From Oceanobacillus rekensis (lineage in GTDB: Bacteria > Bacillota > Bacilli > Bacillales > Amphibacillaceae), in the NCBI RefSeq assembly GCF_002153375.1, contig NZ_MTBQ01000002.1, forward strand, positions 188,223 through 252,222: a stretch of DNA of 64,000 nucleotides, written 5' to 3'. The first letter of the stretch is position 1. Each line of letters opens with the position of its first letter. A program made the position numbers and the translations under genes. The notes beneath the pieces were generated by a model, which was given only the letters and a program-made list of their open reading frames with translations, was not told the DNA's origin and made no database searches. Positions 36,251 through 46,475 of the stretch are shown here, in pieces.

Positions 36251-37095
36251 TGGAACGAGTAACCGTTGTTGGATCTGGTTTAATGGGAAAAGGAATTGCA
36301 TATAGTTGTGCAATCTCTGGGTATACCGTTTATTTAAATGACATTAATGAAGAGGTCCTTCATCGGGCCGAGAAAGATATCACTCATTTGCTAGAAAATA
36401 GTTTGGAGAAAGGATATTTAAGTGAAGAAGCATATCAACACGCAACAGCAAACATTCATTATGAAGTAGATCTTGAAACAGCTGCAAAGGGTTCTGGACT
36501 AGTTATAGAGGCTGTATTAGAAAAAATGGACTTAAAGATTGATATCTTCAAGAAATTGGACAAAATTTGTAAACCAGATACAATTCTTGCCACCAACACA
36601 TCTACAATGAGTCCAACAGAAATTGGTGCGCAAACTTCACGACCAGATCGAGTTGTTGCCATGCATTTTTTTAACCCAGTACACAAAATGAAATTAATCG
36701 AAGTCATACGTGGATTAGAAACATCCGATGAAACAGTTGCCTTTGTAAAAGAGCTGGCATCATACTTAAATAAAGAGGCGGTAGAAGTTAATGAATTCCC
36801 AGGCTTTGTTACATCGAGAATGAATTGTCTAATCGGAAATGAAGCAATGAACATGTTGATGGAAGGGGTAGCAAGTGCAGAGGATATTGATAAAGCATTA
36901 AAGCTAGGGCTGAACCATCCAATGGGACCACTGGAACTTGCTGATCTAGTCGGACTTGATACGCGTTTACGGAATATGGAGTATTTATATGAAACGTTAG
37001 GTGAGAAATATAGACCTTGCCCACTCTTAGTGAAGTATGTAAAGGCAGGTAGATTAGGAAAGAAAAGTGGAAAAGGTTTCTTTGAATATAGGTAA
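36250..37095 (+). CDS. 3-hydroxyacyl-CoA dehydrogenase (HBD type)
   Basis: Short 281-residue NAD-dependent enzyme oxidising 3-hydroxyacyl-CoA to 3-oxoacyl-CoA. It has the Rossmann loop VVGSGLMGKGIAYS, the catalytic His in MHFFNPVHKMKLIEV and the C-terminal domain start EFPGFVTSRMNCLIGNEA. GAAGGAGATG precedes the ATG. The single-domain form is typical of short-chain substrates such as 3-hydroxybutyryl-CoA. Confidence 0.93.
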   Translation: MERVTVVGSGLMGKGIAYSCAISGYTVYLNDINEEVLHRAEKDITHLLENSLEKGYLSEEAYQHATANIHYEVDLETAAKGSGLVIEAVLEKMDLKIDIFKKLDKICKPDTILATNTSTMSPTEIGAQTSRPDRVVAMHFFNPVHKMKLIEVIRGLETSDETVAFVKELASYLNKEAVEVNEFPGFVTSRMNCLIGNEAMNMLMEGVASAEDIDKALKLGLNHPMGPLELADLVGLDTRLRNMEYLYETLGEKYRPCPLLVKYVKAGRLGKKSGKGFFEYR

Positions 37096-37107
37096 GGAGT
37101 GCAGCTG

Positions 37108-37887
37108 ATGGAACAATCTAATTATGTTGAAGCAGTAATTGAAAGCGGTATCTACTGGCTTACTTTAAATCGAATCGAAGCTCGAAATGCGCTTGACTCA
37201 AATATGTTAGATGAAATCGAAAGAGCATTTGGTGAGGCAGAGAAAAATCAAGATGTGAAAGTGATTGTTGTTCAAGGTGCGGGTGGAAAGTCATTTGCTG
37301 CAGGTGCAGACATTAAACAGTTAAATGCTAAAAAACCGTTAGAGGCACTAGTTCCGGGGATGCAAGGACTATACCGAAGAGTTGAGAATTGTAACAAGGT
37401 AACGATTGCAGCTGTTGATGGGTACGCATTAGGTGGGGGATGCGAGCTTGCACTAGCTTGTGACATTCGAATGGCAACGAACCATGCAAAGTTTGGCTTA
37501 CCTGAGTTGAACCTTGGAATTATTCCCGGAGCTGGAGGTACACAACGTCTTTCAAGAGTAATTGGAAAAGGCCGCGCCTTAGATATGATATTAACTGGAA
37601 AAATCATCGATGGCGAGGAAGCAGAGCGAATTGGTCTTGTTACCTACTACGTTCAACGAGAGAAATTGAAAGACAAGATAGATGAAGTTTCAGGTCATAT
37701 CCTAAAGAAAGGCCCCATCGCTATCCAATTAGCGAAGCACGCCGTCAATAAAGGTTACGACCTAGATATCGAAACGGCATTATGGATTGAAAAGCTATCC
37801 CAAGCTGTTGCTTTTGGGACAGATGATAAACAAGAAGGAACAGCGGCTTTTATCGAAAAAAGGCAAGCTGAATTTCAAAATAAATAA
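37108..37887 (+). CDS. Enoyl-CoA hydratase (crotonase family)
   Basis: Hydrates 2-enoyl-CoA. Both catalytic glutamates are present in the usual blocks, GGGCELALACDIR and LPELNLGIIPGAGGTQRL, with the oxyanion hole segment FAAGADIKQL. The ATG at 37108 has AGGAG eight bases upstream; a GTG at 37099 lies too near that site. It lies between the HBD-type dehydrogenase and acyl-CoA dehydrogenase genes. Confidence 0.93.
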   Translation: MEQSNYVEAVIESGIYWLTLNRIEARNALDSNMLDEIERAFGEAEKNQDVKVIVVQGAGGKSFAAGADIKQLNAKKPLEALVPGMQGLYRRVENCNKVTIAAVDGYALGGGCELALACDIRMATNHAKFGLPELNLGIIPGAGGTQRLSRVIGKGRALDMILTGKIIDGEEAERIGLVTYYVQREKLKDKIDEVSGHILKKGPIAIQLAKHAVNKGYDLDIETALWIEKLSQAVAFGTDDKQEGTAAFIEKRQAEFQNK

Positions 37888-37902
37888 AGGGAGATGTCAG
37901 AT

Positions 37903-39069
37903 ATGGATTTTGAATTTACAGAGGATATTAAATTTTTAAGAGAGAACGTAAGGAAATTTGTGAGAGAAGTTGTTGAACCAGTAGCAATGGAAATCGAGGA
38001 GAAGGATCAAATTCCAGAAAGTATTGTTGATCAATCAAAGGAAATGGGGCTGTTCAGTTTAAGTATTCCAGAGGATTATGGTGGGCTTGGCCTTGATATG
38101 GTTGGTAAATGTGCAATCTATGAAGAACTTGGTAAAACACATAACGGTTATACAACATTAATTGGAGCACATACCGGGATAGGTTCTGTCGGAATCGTTG
38201 AACTCGGTACAGAGGAGCAAAAACAAAAGTACCTGCCCAAAATGGCGTCTGGGGAATGGATTGGTGCGTTTGCGTTAACGGAGCCGAGTGCAGGATCGAA
38301 TGCCGCTAATCTGAAGACTACAGCTGTTCGTAAAGGTGATAAATATATTCTTAACGGCTCGAAACACTATATCACGAATGCAGTAGACGGTCATGTATTT
38401 ACGGTGATGGCAGTTACAGATCCTTCTAAAGGAGCAAAAGGAATTACATCTTTTATTGTTGAAAAAGACTTTCCGGGATTTATGCTCGGTAGTGTTGAGC
38501 AAAAAATGGGGCTAAGAGGTTCACATTCAGCAGAGCTATTCTTCGAAGACATGGAAGTTCCAGTTGAGAATGTCTTAGGAGAAGAAGGAAGAGGGTATAT
38601 TAATGCCCTAAAAATTCTTGCAAATGGTCGTGCGGGTTTAGCAGCGCGGAACCTAGGTTCTTGTGAAAGATTACTAGAACATTGTTTGTCCTATGCTAGT
38701 GAGCGGGAACAGTTTGGAAAACCAATATTAGAGATTCAAACTGTACAAAACATGTTAGCTGAAATCAGTATGCAAATCGAAGTGTTACGTTCCATGACTT
38801 ATCGGGTTGCATGGATGACAGATCAGAACCAACGTGTCGTGAAAGAAGCAGCAATTGCCAAACTATTCGGTTCAGAAGTTTACAATAAAGTAGCGGATTT
38901 AGCAGTGCAAATACATGGTGGAATTGGTTATATGAAAGATTATCCTATTGAAAGATATTATAGAGATGCAAGAATTACTAAAATCTATGAAGGAACCTCT
39001 GAGATACAAAGAAATATTATTGCAAGTGAATTAATTAGAAATTTAAAGAAGAAAGAAGTTAAATTATGA
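37903..39069 (+). CDS. Acyl-CoA dehydrogenase (short-chain type)
   Basis: FAD enzyme performing the first oxidation of beta-oxidation. The 388-residue protein shows [19 protein letters not shown] (FAD and substrate binding), [28 protein letters not shown], and the catalytic Glu in [15 protein letters not shown] placed the start at 37903, where GGGAG lies nine bases upstream; an ATG at 37894 abuts it. The stop overlaps the thiolase start. Confidence 0.93.
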   Translation: MDFEFTEDIKFLRENVRKFVREVVEPVAMEIEEKDQIPESIVDQSKEMGLFSLSIPEDYGGLGLDMVGKCAIYEELGKTHNGYTTLIGAHTGIGSVGIVELGTEEQKQKYLPKMASGEWIGAFALTEPSAGSNAANLKTTAVRKGDKYILNGSKHYITNAVDGHVFTVMAVTDPSKGAKGITSFIVEKDFPGFMLGSVEQKMGLRGSHSAELFFEDMEVPVENVLGEEGRGYINALKILANGRAGLAARNLGSCERLLEHCLSYASEREQFGKPILEIQTVQNMLAEISMQIEVLRSMTYRVAWMTDQNQRVVKEAAIAKLFGSEVYNKVADLAVQIHGGIGYMKDYPIERYYRDARITKIYEGTSEIQRNIIASELIRNLKKKEVKL

Positions 39070-40256
39070 TGAAGGAATCCTATATTATTGGCTCTGTCCG
39101 AACGGCAATTGGCAAAATGGGAGGTACATTAAAAAATGTTCCCGTCGATCACTTAGCAGAAAAGGTTATTCGTGAAGTGTTACAAAAGTACGGACCTAAT
39201 GTAGCAGTTGATGAGGTAATTATTGGGCAAGCGAAACAAAGCGCGGATACATCAAATCTAGCAAGGCTGGCTGCTCTCCGTGCTGATTTACCTGTTTCTG
39301 TTACAGGTTATACTGTTCATCGTCAATGTGGGTCAGGATTACAAGCGATTAATAATTCGGAAATGCAACTTAAACTAGGATTATCCGATGTCGTCGTAGC
39401 AGGTGGTGCAGAAAGCATGAGTACTGCTCCGTACTACATTCGCAATGCACGCTATGGTTATGGAGCAGGCAATGGACTGCTACTTGATCCAAATACGGAA
39501 AGTCAACCGTGTTCACAGCCAGTGGGAAAATACGGAAATTTAACAATGGGACAAACGGCAGAGAATTTAGCAGTGAAATATAATATTTCCCGAGTGGAAC
39601 AAGATGAATTTGCCTATCGTAGTCAGGAATTAGCGGATCAAGCGATTAAAGAAGGGCGATTTAAGGAAGAAATTGTTGCGGTTGAAGTGAAAGATCATAA
39701 GAAGACAATTTCTTTTGAGGTGGATGAACATCCAAGACTTTCTTCGATTGAAAAATTAAGCACACTTAGACCCGTCTTTAAAGAAAATGGTTCAGTTACT
39801 GCAGCAAACTCCAGTGGCAGAAATGATGGTGCAGCAGCGATATTAATGATGAACGAAGCTAAAATGAATAAGTACGGTTTAAAACCGAAAGCAAAAATTA
39901 TTGCGCAAGCAGTTAGTGGTGTTTCCCCGGAGATTATGGGGATTGGACCGGTAGAATCCACTCAAAAAGCCCTAAAACAATCTGGTTTATCAATAAACGA
40001 TATTGGTTTAATCGAGTTAAATGAAGCATTTGCAGCGCAAGCATTATCGGTAATTAAAGAGTCCGGTATGGACATCAGTCGTGTGAATGTCAATGGTGGA
40101 GCAATCGCTCTTGGACATCCTATTGGGGCTACAGGAGCAATCTTAATGACAAAATTACTCCATGAAATGGAACGAAGAGGCGAAAGATACGGACTAGTTA
40201 CGCTTTGTATTGGTGGAGGGCAAGGAATTTCTACTATTATAGAATATCTTCAATAA
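39066..40256 (+). CDS. Acetyl-CoA acetyltransferase (thiolase)
   Basis: Cleaves 3-oxoacyl-CoA with CoA. Active-site blocks are [11 protein letters not shown] (nucleophile Cys near residue 89), [11 protein letters not shown] (His) and [12 protein letters not shown] (second Cys). The start ATG overlaps the dehydrogenase stop (ATGATGA); the second ATG at 39069 is also possible. It completes the beta-oxidation set and is followed by a strong hairpin. Confidence 0.94.
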   Translation: MMKESYIIGSVRTAIGKMGGTLKNVPVDHLAEKVIREVLQKYGPNVAVDEVIIGQAKQSADTSNLARLAALRADLPVSVTGYTVHRQCGSGLQAINNSEMQLKLGLSDVVVAGGAESMSTAPYYIRNARYGYGAGNGLLLDPNTESQPCSQPVGKYGNLTMGQTAENLAVKYNISRVEQDEFAYRSQELADQAIKEGRFKEEIVAVEVKDHKKTISFEVDEHPRLSSIEKLSTLRPVFKENGSVTAANSSGRNDGAAAILMMNEAKMNKYGLKPKAKIIAQAVSGVSPEIMGIGPVESTQKALKQSGLSINDIGLIELNEAFAAQALSVIKESGMDISRVNVNGGAIALGHPIGATGAILMTKLLHEMERRGERYGLVTLCIGGGQGISTIIEYLQ

Positions 40257-40263
40257 GGAGAGT

Positions 40264-40287
40264 AGCTGGCAGTTTATACTGCCAGCT
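40264..40287 (+). terminator. Hairpin ending the CoA-transferase to thiolase operon
   Basis: Perfect stem AGCTGGCAG / CTGCCAGCT with a six-base loop, followed by TATTATAA rather than a full T-run; probably a terminator or mRNA-stabilising hairpin. Confidence 0.6.
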
Positions 40288-40393
40288 TATTATAAATATA
40301 AAATGCATAAATAAAGAGGAAATATGTATTGAAAATAATGGGGAAATTGCATGGTTAAAGTGAAAGTAGTCCAATGTCAAAAGGAGGTAACCA

Positions 40394-41365
40394 ATGCACA
40401 TCGTACAGATTCTCCCTATGTATCATCCAGATGGAGAGGAATTATTAAATCGATTAGCTTATGTAACCAAGTTCGAACAATTTGATGAATCAAAAATTAT
40501 CCGTTTTTTAAATAATCATGTTGTTGATGGCATTATACTACGGGCTCCAGCGAAAATCACTCCTGCTATTCTTGATGCGTGTCAACATGTAAAGGCAATA
40601 TCTGGAGCGGGTGTTGGACTCGATAATATAGACGTCGATTATGCAACAAGAAAAGGCATCCCAGTACTTCACGCACCGAAAATAAATAGTCAAGCAACAG
40701 CGGAACATGCTATCAGTTTAATCCTTGCTACTATGAAAAATATTGTGACATTTCATAAGGAAACGAAAAAAGGTAATTATGACTATCGCGACGGAAAATT
40801 CACGATTGAGCTCAAGGATAAAAAACTAGGTCTAATAGGATTTGGATCCATAGCCCAAAAAGTTGCGAAAATAATGAGATATGGTTTTGAAATGGATGTA
40901 TTGGCTTATGTCCGCAATAATCATCTTGAAAGGCAGAAAATTGCTGACTCTATCGATGTTAACCTTACAACTTCCATGGAACAGGTATTTCGCGAGTGTG
41001 ATGTTATAAGTTTGCATATACCGTTAACGGATGAAACTAAAGAATTAATTGACAGCGATTTTTTTAACTTAATGAAGCCAAACGCTGTATTGATTAATAC
41101 TGCTCGTGGTGGGATTGTTCATGAAAAAGATCTTGTGGATGCATTGAAAAATAGAAAGTTTCTTCGGGCAGGTGTTGATGTATTTTCCAATGAACCACCT
41201 TCATCAAGTCATCCTTTTTTCGAAGTGGAACAAATCATTGTTACCCCACATATCGGTGGAATTAGCCAAGAAGCTGCAAAAGCAACATCGGAGATTATTG
41301 TTAAAAACCTTATAAAAGCAATAGATGGGGAAGATATGCATACAATTGCAAATAGGCAACGATAA
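40394..41365 (+). CDS. D-isomer-specific 2-hydroxyacid dehydrogenase
   Basis: NAD-dependent enzyme reducing a 2-oxoacid to a D-2-hydroxyacid or the reverse. The 323-residue protein has LGLIGFGSIAQKVAKIM (nucleotide loop), and the catalytic residues Arg in NTARGGIVHEKDL, Glu in FSNEPPSSSH and His in TPHIGGISQEAAK. AAGGAGG precedes the ATG. Its place in the island suggests a role in handling a hydroxyacid substrate, but the substrate cannot be named. Confidence 0.9.
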   Translation: MHIVQILPMYHPDGEELLNRLAYVTKFEQFDESKIIRFLNNHVVDGIILRAPAKITPAILDACQHVKAISGAGVGLDNIDVDYATRKGIPVLHAPKINSQATAEHAISLILATMKNIVTFHKETKKGNYDYRDGKFTIELKDKKLGLIGFGSIAQKVAKIMRYGFEMDVLAYVRNNHLERQKIADSIDVNLTTSMEQVFRECDVISLHIPLTDETKELIDSDFFNLMKPNAVLINTARGGIVHEKDLVDALKNRKFLRAGVDVFSNEPPSSSHPFFEVEQIIVTPHIGGISQEAAKATSEIIVKNLIKAIDGEDMHTIANRQR

Positions 41366-41392
41366 CTCACTAAAGAAAGGAATGGGGAGTCG

Positions 41393-41803
41393 ATGAATAA
41401 TCACTTAGAAAATGCACGACAAGATTTCGAACAAAGTGCATATTGGAACTTTATCGGTTTAAGCTTGAACGAATTAAATGAAGGTTTTGCATCACTTACA
41501 TTACCCATTCTGCCCTCGTTTTTAAATGTGAGAAATACCGTGCATGGAGGGATATATTTTTCTATTATGGACACTACGATGGGGCTTGCATCACGTTCTC
41601 TTGGATATGATGAGGTTGTGACAATCCAATTGAATACGCAATTTATAAAGCCGGCGGTTGACGGAGTATTAATATCTGAGGCAACTATAATAAGCAAATC
41701 TCGCTCGACAGCACTAGTTGAAGGAAAACTTTTCGATGGGAATGGAAATCTTATAGCACATAGTACTGGTACGTTTAAACTAACAAAAATGGTAGAACAA
41801 TGA
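41393..41803 (+). CDS. PaaI-family hotdog thioesterase
   Basis: A 136-residue hotdog-fold protein with the PaaI signature NTVHGGIYFSIMDTTMGLAS and a second strand set ending LIAHSTGTFKLTKM. Such enzymes release CoA from stalled acyl-CoA intermediates, which fits a catabolic CoA pathway. It follows the 2-hydroxyacid dehydrogenase by 27 bases and shares its transcript. Confidence 0.87.
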   Translation: MNNHLENARQDFEQSAYWNFIGLSLNELNEGFASLTLPILPSFLNVRNTVHGGIYFSIMDTTMGLASRSLGYDEVVTIQLNTQFIKPAVDGVLISEATIISKSRSTALVEGKLFDGNGNLIAHSTGTFKLTKMVEQ

Positions 41804-42420
41804 GTATACAATGTTTGAAAGATTTCGCTAAGCGGGTACTCCCAATCCAAAAAAGCGGTAGGTTTCCAAGCTGTTAACTGTTTGGCGTCTATTGGCTATT
41901 GGAATTAGCAAAACGATGTATTTTTTATTGATGAAGTGATTGGAGCAGAAATCATAATTTTTTTCACGTTAGGAAGAACGCTGTACCATGAACAATATAT
42001 GGAACGGTGAGCAGACTTATTCAAGAAGCTGTGATTGGACTAGAATCCCCCAGTTATAAGAGCGGGTGTTTTTCCACTGTTAATCACTTCTTGCTACACT
42101 CGCATTGGATTGTAAGATGTTCAAATGGATGCACAATTTCTTTGTTCAAAGAAACCAATACTCATCAATAAATTAAACACAAATCTTTTACATGCTGGAA
42201 ACCGATACATTCTGGTAAATAAAAAATAGGAAAATCGGCAAGAAGTTGAAAGAATGATAAGTCATAGAGTTAGCTGAAGTTTAAACAAAGAATGTAACAC
42301 TTGTTAAATGTTCCCCCATATTTTAATCCGATGAAGATACTCTTCAAGAGAATCCGAATGAGTATGAAGACCATCTAAAAATGTTAAATCAATTACATAG
42401 AAAGGGGAGATTCTTTAATA
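41804..42420. other. Gene-free 617-base gap
   Basis: No intact gene and no recognisable family. The plus-strand frames are broken by many stops and the piece may be a decayed gene between two halves of the island. The promoter for the SDR gene should lie near its right end. Confidence 0.4.
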
Positions 42421-43185
42421 ATGTATGACGATTTCAAAGGGAAAGTTGTTGTGATTACCGGGGCAGCGAAAGGAATTGGATTTGCAATTACGAAGCAGTT
42501 TGGAGAGAAGGGGGCACATGTTTGCCTGCTCGATCAAGATGAAGTTGGTTTACAATCCGCAATAAAGGAGCTAGATGTTTTAGGTATTTCCAATGAGTCA
42601 TCAACTGTAGATATCACAAATGAAAACGATGTGAAAGAAATCTTTGCACTTCTCGGAGAAAAACTTGGAAAAATTGATATTCTCATTAACAATGCGGGGA
42701 TTACTCGAGATAATTTGCTCTATAAAATGACAATAGATGAATGGACAAAGGTGGTGGATGTTCATTTAAAAGGGACGTTTTTATGTAGTAAATATGCGCA
42801 TGTTTGGATGGTTAAAAATAATTATGGACGTATCATTAACTTATCATCGGTTTCTGCACTCGGTAATCGAGGTCAGGTAAATTATTCGGCCGCAAAGGCG
42901 GGTATACAAGGTTTTACAAAAACCCTTGCTATGGAACTGGGTAGATATAACATAACGGTGAATTCTATTGCACCTGGATTTATCGTTACTGATATGACGA
43001 AATCTGTAGCTAATCGGTTGAATATATCATTTGATGAGTTGAAGAAAACAAAAATTAGTCAGATTCCAGTTAGACGAGTTGGTAAACCTGAAGACATTGC
43101 CAACGCTGCTTGCTTTTTTGCAAGTGAATTATCATCGTTCGTATCTGGTCAAGTGCTCTATGTAGCAGGTGGACCTAAAAATTAA
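42421..43185 (+). CDS. Short-chain dehydrogenase/reductase (FabG-like)
   Basis: Classical SDR of 254 residues: VITGAAKGIGFAI nucleotide loop, NNAGIT, catalytic Ser in INLSSVSALGNRG, and the Tyr-Lys pair in VNYSAAKAG. C-terminal GQVLYVAGG matches FabG/3-hydroxyacyl reductases. It starts a second operon with the isocitrate-type dehydrogenase and a permease. It might act on a 3-hydroxy group of the imported compound; inference only. Confidence 0.9.
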   Translation: MYDDFKGKVVVITGAAKGIGFAITKQFGEKGAHVCLLDQDEVGLQSAIKELDVLGISNESSTVDITNENDVKEIFALLGEKLGKIDILINNAGITRDNLLYKMTIDEWTKVVDVHLKGTFLCSKYAHVWMVKNNYGRIINLSSVSALGNRGQVNYSAAKAGIQGFTKTLAMELGRYNITVNSIAPGFIVTDMTKSVANRLNISFDELKKTKISQIPVRRVGKPEDIANAACFFASELSSFVSGQVLYVAGGPKN

Positions 43186-43195
43186 GGAGGTTATT

Positions 43196-44275
43196 ATGAA
43201 GGAATGGAAAATTGCACTAATTCCAGGTGATGGAATAGGGCCCGAAGTAGTTGCAGAAGGTGTAAAGGTACTGAAAAATATAGAGAAGATAGATGACACG
43301 CTTTCGTTTCAATTTCATGAGTTTCCTTGGGGGTGTGAGTATTATTTAGAAAATGGCAAAATGATTGCTGAAGATGGAATGGAACAATTAAAAGATTATG
43401 ACGCAATCTATCTTGGGGCAGTGGGCTATCCAGGCGTTCCCGATCATATATCACTTTGGGAATTACTACTACGAATACGAAAAGGATTTGATCAATATGT
43501 TAATTTGCGCCCAGTCACATTGCTTAACCGTGAATTATCACCGTTAAAAGAAAAAACTGAAGAGGATATTGATTTTCTAGTTATTCGTGAAAATAGTGAA
43601 GGGGAATATGCAGGGGCAGGAGACTGGTTATTTAAAGGGAAGCCTGAAGAAGTAGTTTTACAGACAGGAGTCTTTTCCCGTAAAGGAACCGAGAGAATCA
43701 TTCGTTATGCCTTTGAAGAAGCGCGTAAGCAAAAAAAATCACTAACGAGTATAAGTAAAGCGAATGCCCTTAATTATTCCATGGTTTTCTGGGATGAAAT
43801 ATTTGTCGAGGTTAGTAAAGAATATCCAGATGTTGCAACATTTTCCTATTTAGTTGACGCAGCTAGTATGTTCTTTGTGATGCAGCCTGAACGATTTGAG
43901 ATTGTTGTCACTTCCAACTTATTTGGAGATATTCTTACGGATATTGGTGCTGCAATAACTGGTGGAATGGGTCTTGCAACGGGGGCAAATATAAATCCAG
44001 AAAGAAAATTCCCATCCATGTTTGAACCTGTACACGGTTCGGCACCAGACATTGCTGGAAAAGGTGTAGCCAATCCAATCGCAGCGATTTGGTCCGTTGC
44101 CCAAATGATGGAACATTTTGGTGAAGACTTATGGGGTGATTTAATCGTAAATACGATTAAAGAGTTGATAAATGAGAAAAGAGTTCTCACCCCAGACCTC
44201 GGTGGTAAGTCTACTAGTTCTGAAGTTGGAGATTATTTTGTTCAGAAGTTAACTAATGCTACCGTGAATAAATAA
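43196..44275 (+). CDS. Tartrate/D-malate dehydrogenase family protein (decarboxylating)
   Basis: Member of the isocitrate/isopropylmalate dehydrogenase superfamily closest to TtuC/DmlA-type enzymes. It has IPGDGIGPEVV, the signature LWELLLRIRKGFDQYVNLRP, ENSEGEYAGAGD and the metal/NAD region TSNLFGDILTDIGAAITGG, HGSAPDIAGKG. Known relatives oxidise tartrate, D-malate or similar 2-hydroxyacids with or without decarboxylation. I chose the ATG at 43196, with AAGGAGG before it, not the upstream start overlapping the SDR gene. Confidence 0.88.
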   Translation: MKEWKIALIPGDGIGPEVVAEGVKVLKNIEKIDDTLSFQFHEFPWGCEYYLENGKMIAEDGMEQLKDYDAIYLGAVGYPGVPDHISLWELLLRIRKGFDQYVNLRPVTLLNRELSPLKEKTEEDIDFLVIRENSEGEYAGAGDWLFKGKPEEVVLQTGVFSRKGTERIIRYAFEEARKQKKSLTSISKANALNYSMVFWDEIFVEVSKEYPDVATFSYLVDAASMFFVMQPERFEIVVTSNLFGDILTDIGAAITGGMGLATGANINPERKFPSMFEPVHGSAPDIAGKGVANPIAAIWSVAQMMEHFGEDLWGDLIVNTIKELINEKRVLTPDLGGKSTSSEVGDYFVQKLTNATVNK

Positions 44276-44300
44276 TCATTATTATGAGAGCTGGGATGGT

Positions 44301-45635
44301 ATGATGCGCTTTTTTTTGATCATGAGTATGTGTGTCTTATATATCATCCAGGAAATTATATCAACGGATGTGTTAAATAGTATATACATGGTTGTTTGTA
44401 TACTCGTTTTTCTTATTGCCTTTTTTCCTTTGCATAGAAAAGGAAAGATGCTCGTAGGTTTTCTCTTTGTAATGGGAATTATTATTCATTACTTTCAAGG
44501 CAATCGGGCTTTAGAGCTGTTCAGTGGTATTACACAAAATTTAGCATTATTAAGTATCATTTTACTGGCGCCCCTTCTTTCTATACCGTTGAAACGAGAG
44601 GGAGTTATTGATGGAGTAGTTACAAAGTTGGATGAACAGAAGAATAACGAGAGAAGAACCTTTTATGGAGTAAGTACTTTTATGATGTTTTTAGCGCCTA
44701 TTCTCAACATGGGTGCTTTACGCATTGTACACGGATTTGTGGAGAATTTGCATATTTCAGCAAAACTCCTTTCCCGCTCCTATTATGGGGGATTTACTCC
44801 TGCAGTTATTTGGTCACCATTTTTTGCATCGGTGGGTATTGTGTTATATATCGCGGAGTTATCCTATTTGTCTTATATGCTAGTGGGTATTACCTTTGCC
44901 TTCTTGCAAGTGGTAATTGGAATTATCTTGCTACGTCCGGAAAAAGGAAATAAGGAAAAAGTTCAGAATAATCCAACAAATAGATCGGCAGATAGAAAAA
45001 ACGTATTTTTGTTAATTGGATTTGTTTTTGGGCTGTTAGCTTTACTCATCATAGAGGAGGCAATAACTCATCAACCAATGCTTTTATTGGTATGTTTAAA
45101 TTGTCTCCTCATTCCCTTCTTATGGGTGATATTTCGTCGGAAGTTTAGTGAAATGAAAAGTGAATTGCGTATCTATAAAGATCGAGTTACGAACAAATCG
45201 AATATGGAAATGGGAATATTCTTAGGTGCTGGATTATTCGGCAATGCACTTGTACAAACGAGTATTGTGGATGTTTTACAAAATGTCATTGTTTGGTCTT
45301 CTGAAGGTTCTATTTTCTTTTTATTTTTGTTTGTTATTTGCTTTATAACATTAATGGCGGTTATTGGTATTCATCAAATAATTGTCGTACCAATTATATT
45401 AACAATTCTTCTGACGTCTGACATTAATATAAGCATGTTGGCAGCTGCATTTATGTGTATTTTTTCTTGGATGTTGTCTTCAGCGATTAGTCCACTTAAT
45501 GCTTTAAATATTATTATCAGTTCTTGTGTGAGAAAAGATGGTTTAACAGTCGCATTTAAATGGAATGGAAAGTATTTCTTTGGGGTTACAGGGATGGCCT
45601 TTATATATGTTTATTTCTTAAACGTTATTGGTTAA
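44301..45635 (+). CDS. Permease of unknown family, related in layout to the 25-kb permease
   Basis: A 444-residue membrane protein with ten or more helices and a charged central loop (about 215-235). By eye it shares landmarks with the permease at 25107-26512: a mid-protein GGFTPAVIWSPFF versus RGFALSVMWVISIPSF, MEMGIFLGAGLF versus SYQLCVMLGAGIL, and a C-terminal VAFKWNGKYFF versus GMVFNWKFALVI. No family name comes to mind. It follows the tartrate-type dehydrogenase and precedes an IclR regulator, so it is a candidate carrier for the island's substrate. The ribosome site is weak (GGGATGGT). Confidence 0.7.
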   Translation: MMRFFLIMSMCVLYIIQEIISTDVLNSIYMVVCILVFLIAFFPLHRKGKMLVGFLFVMGIIIHYFQGNRALELFSGITQNLALLSIILLAPLLSIPLKREGVIDGVVTKLDEQKNNERRTFYGVSTFMMFLAPILNMGALRIVHGFVENLHISAKLLSRSYYGGFTPAVIWSPFFASVGIVLYIAELSYLSYMLVGITFAFLQVVIGIILLRPEKGNKEKVQNNPTNRSADRKNVFLLIGFVFGLLALLIIEEAITHQPMLLLVCLNCLLIPFLWVIFRRKFSEMKSELRIYKDRVTNKSNMEMGIFLGAGLFGNALVQTSIVDVLQNVIVWSSEGSIFFLFLFVICFITLMAVIGIHQIIVVPIILTILLTSDINISMLAAAFMCIFSWMLSSAISPLNALNIIISSCVRKDGLTVAFKWNGKYFFGVTGMAFIYVYFLNVIG

Positions 45636-45701
45636 TTCAACCAACAATCATTAATTCAATTACAATCACATCACTAATGGAAAGGAAGTGAACATAAACG
45701 C

Positions 45702-46475
45702 ATGAGTCAAAGCCTTTTAAAAGCTATAAAAATATTAGATTGTTTCTCTACAAAATCACAACTATCCCTTATTGAAATAGTAGAGTTATCTAATTTACCA
45801 AAGACAACAGTGTTTCGCCTCGTTTCTTCATTGGAAGAAGGGGGATTAATTGTTAAAGTAAAGAAAACGAGCCATGACGTTACATTTCGTTTGGGCTTAA
45901 AGTTATTGGAATATGGAAACCTTGTGAATGAGCAAATAGAATATCTAAAACTAGCCTTACCACATATGAGAAAACTGAATGAAGAGTTAAATGAATTAGT
46001 CCACCTAACCGTATTAGAAAACAATGAAGCTGTTTATATAGAAAAAATTGACAGCACGAAACCTGTTCGCTTAGTGATTGAAAAAGGCAGAAGATCTCCT
46101 CTGTATGCTGGTTCTGCTCCAAAATTATTATTAGCAAAAATGGATGATATTTCTTTGCACAATTACTTAAGTGTCGTAGCGTTTGAAAAGATTACAAAAA
46201 ATACGATTAAAAGTTTCGAGGATTTAAAAATAGAGATCCAAAAAATTAGAAAAAATGGCTACTCTATCAGTCGAGCGGAGCATTTTAAAGATACGATGGG
46301 CTTTTCCTTTCCGATTTATGATAGTAATGGGAACACTATTGCAGCTTTAGGTGTGAGTATTCCATTAACAGATTACTCAGAGGAACGTGAAAAAGTAATC
46401 TTAGAAAATATAAGGATGTCCGCACAGAATTTTTCTTTGGAGTTAGGATATAAGCTTATTAAGCTCCAAGATTAG
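45702..46475 (+). CDS. IclR-family transcription regulator
   Basis: A complete 257-residue IclR protein: winged helix at about 5-65 (LSLIEIVELSNLPKTTVFRLVSSL), then the effector domain with LHLTVLENNEAVYIEKI, GSAPKLLLAKM and YSISRAEHF. It is the last gene of the island and probably controls it, sensing the substrate or a pathway intermediate. The upstream palindrome at 31702 is a candidate target. Confidence 0.92.
   Translation: MSQSLLKAIKILDCFSTKSQLSLIEIVELSNLPKTTVFRLVSSLEEGGLIVKVKKTSHDVTFRLGLKLLEYGNLVNEQIEYLKLALPHMRKLNEELNELVHLTVLENNEAVYIEKIDSTKPVRLVIEKGRRSPLYAGSAPKLLLAKMDDISLHNYLSVVAFEKITKNTIKSFEDLKIEIQKIRKNGYSISRAEHFKDTMGFSFPIYDSNGNTIAALGVSIPLTDYSEEREKVILENIRMSAQNFSLELGYKLIKLQD

Noticed and set aside
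41804-42420. A missing island gene in the 617-base gap
   Set aside because: All frames carry many stops and I recognise no family motif, so no gene or pseudogene was called.
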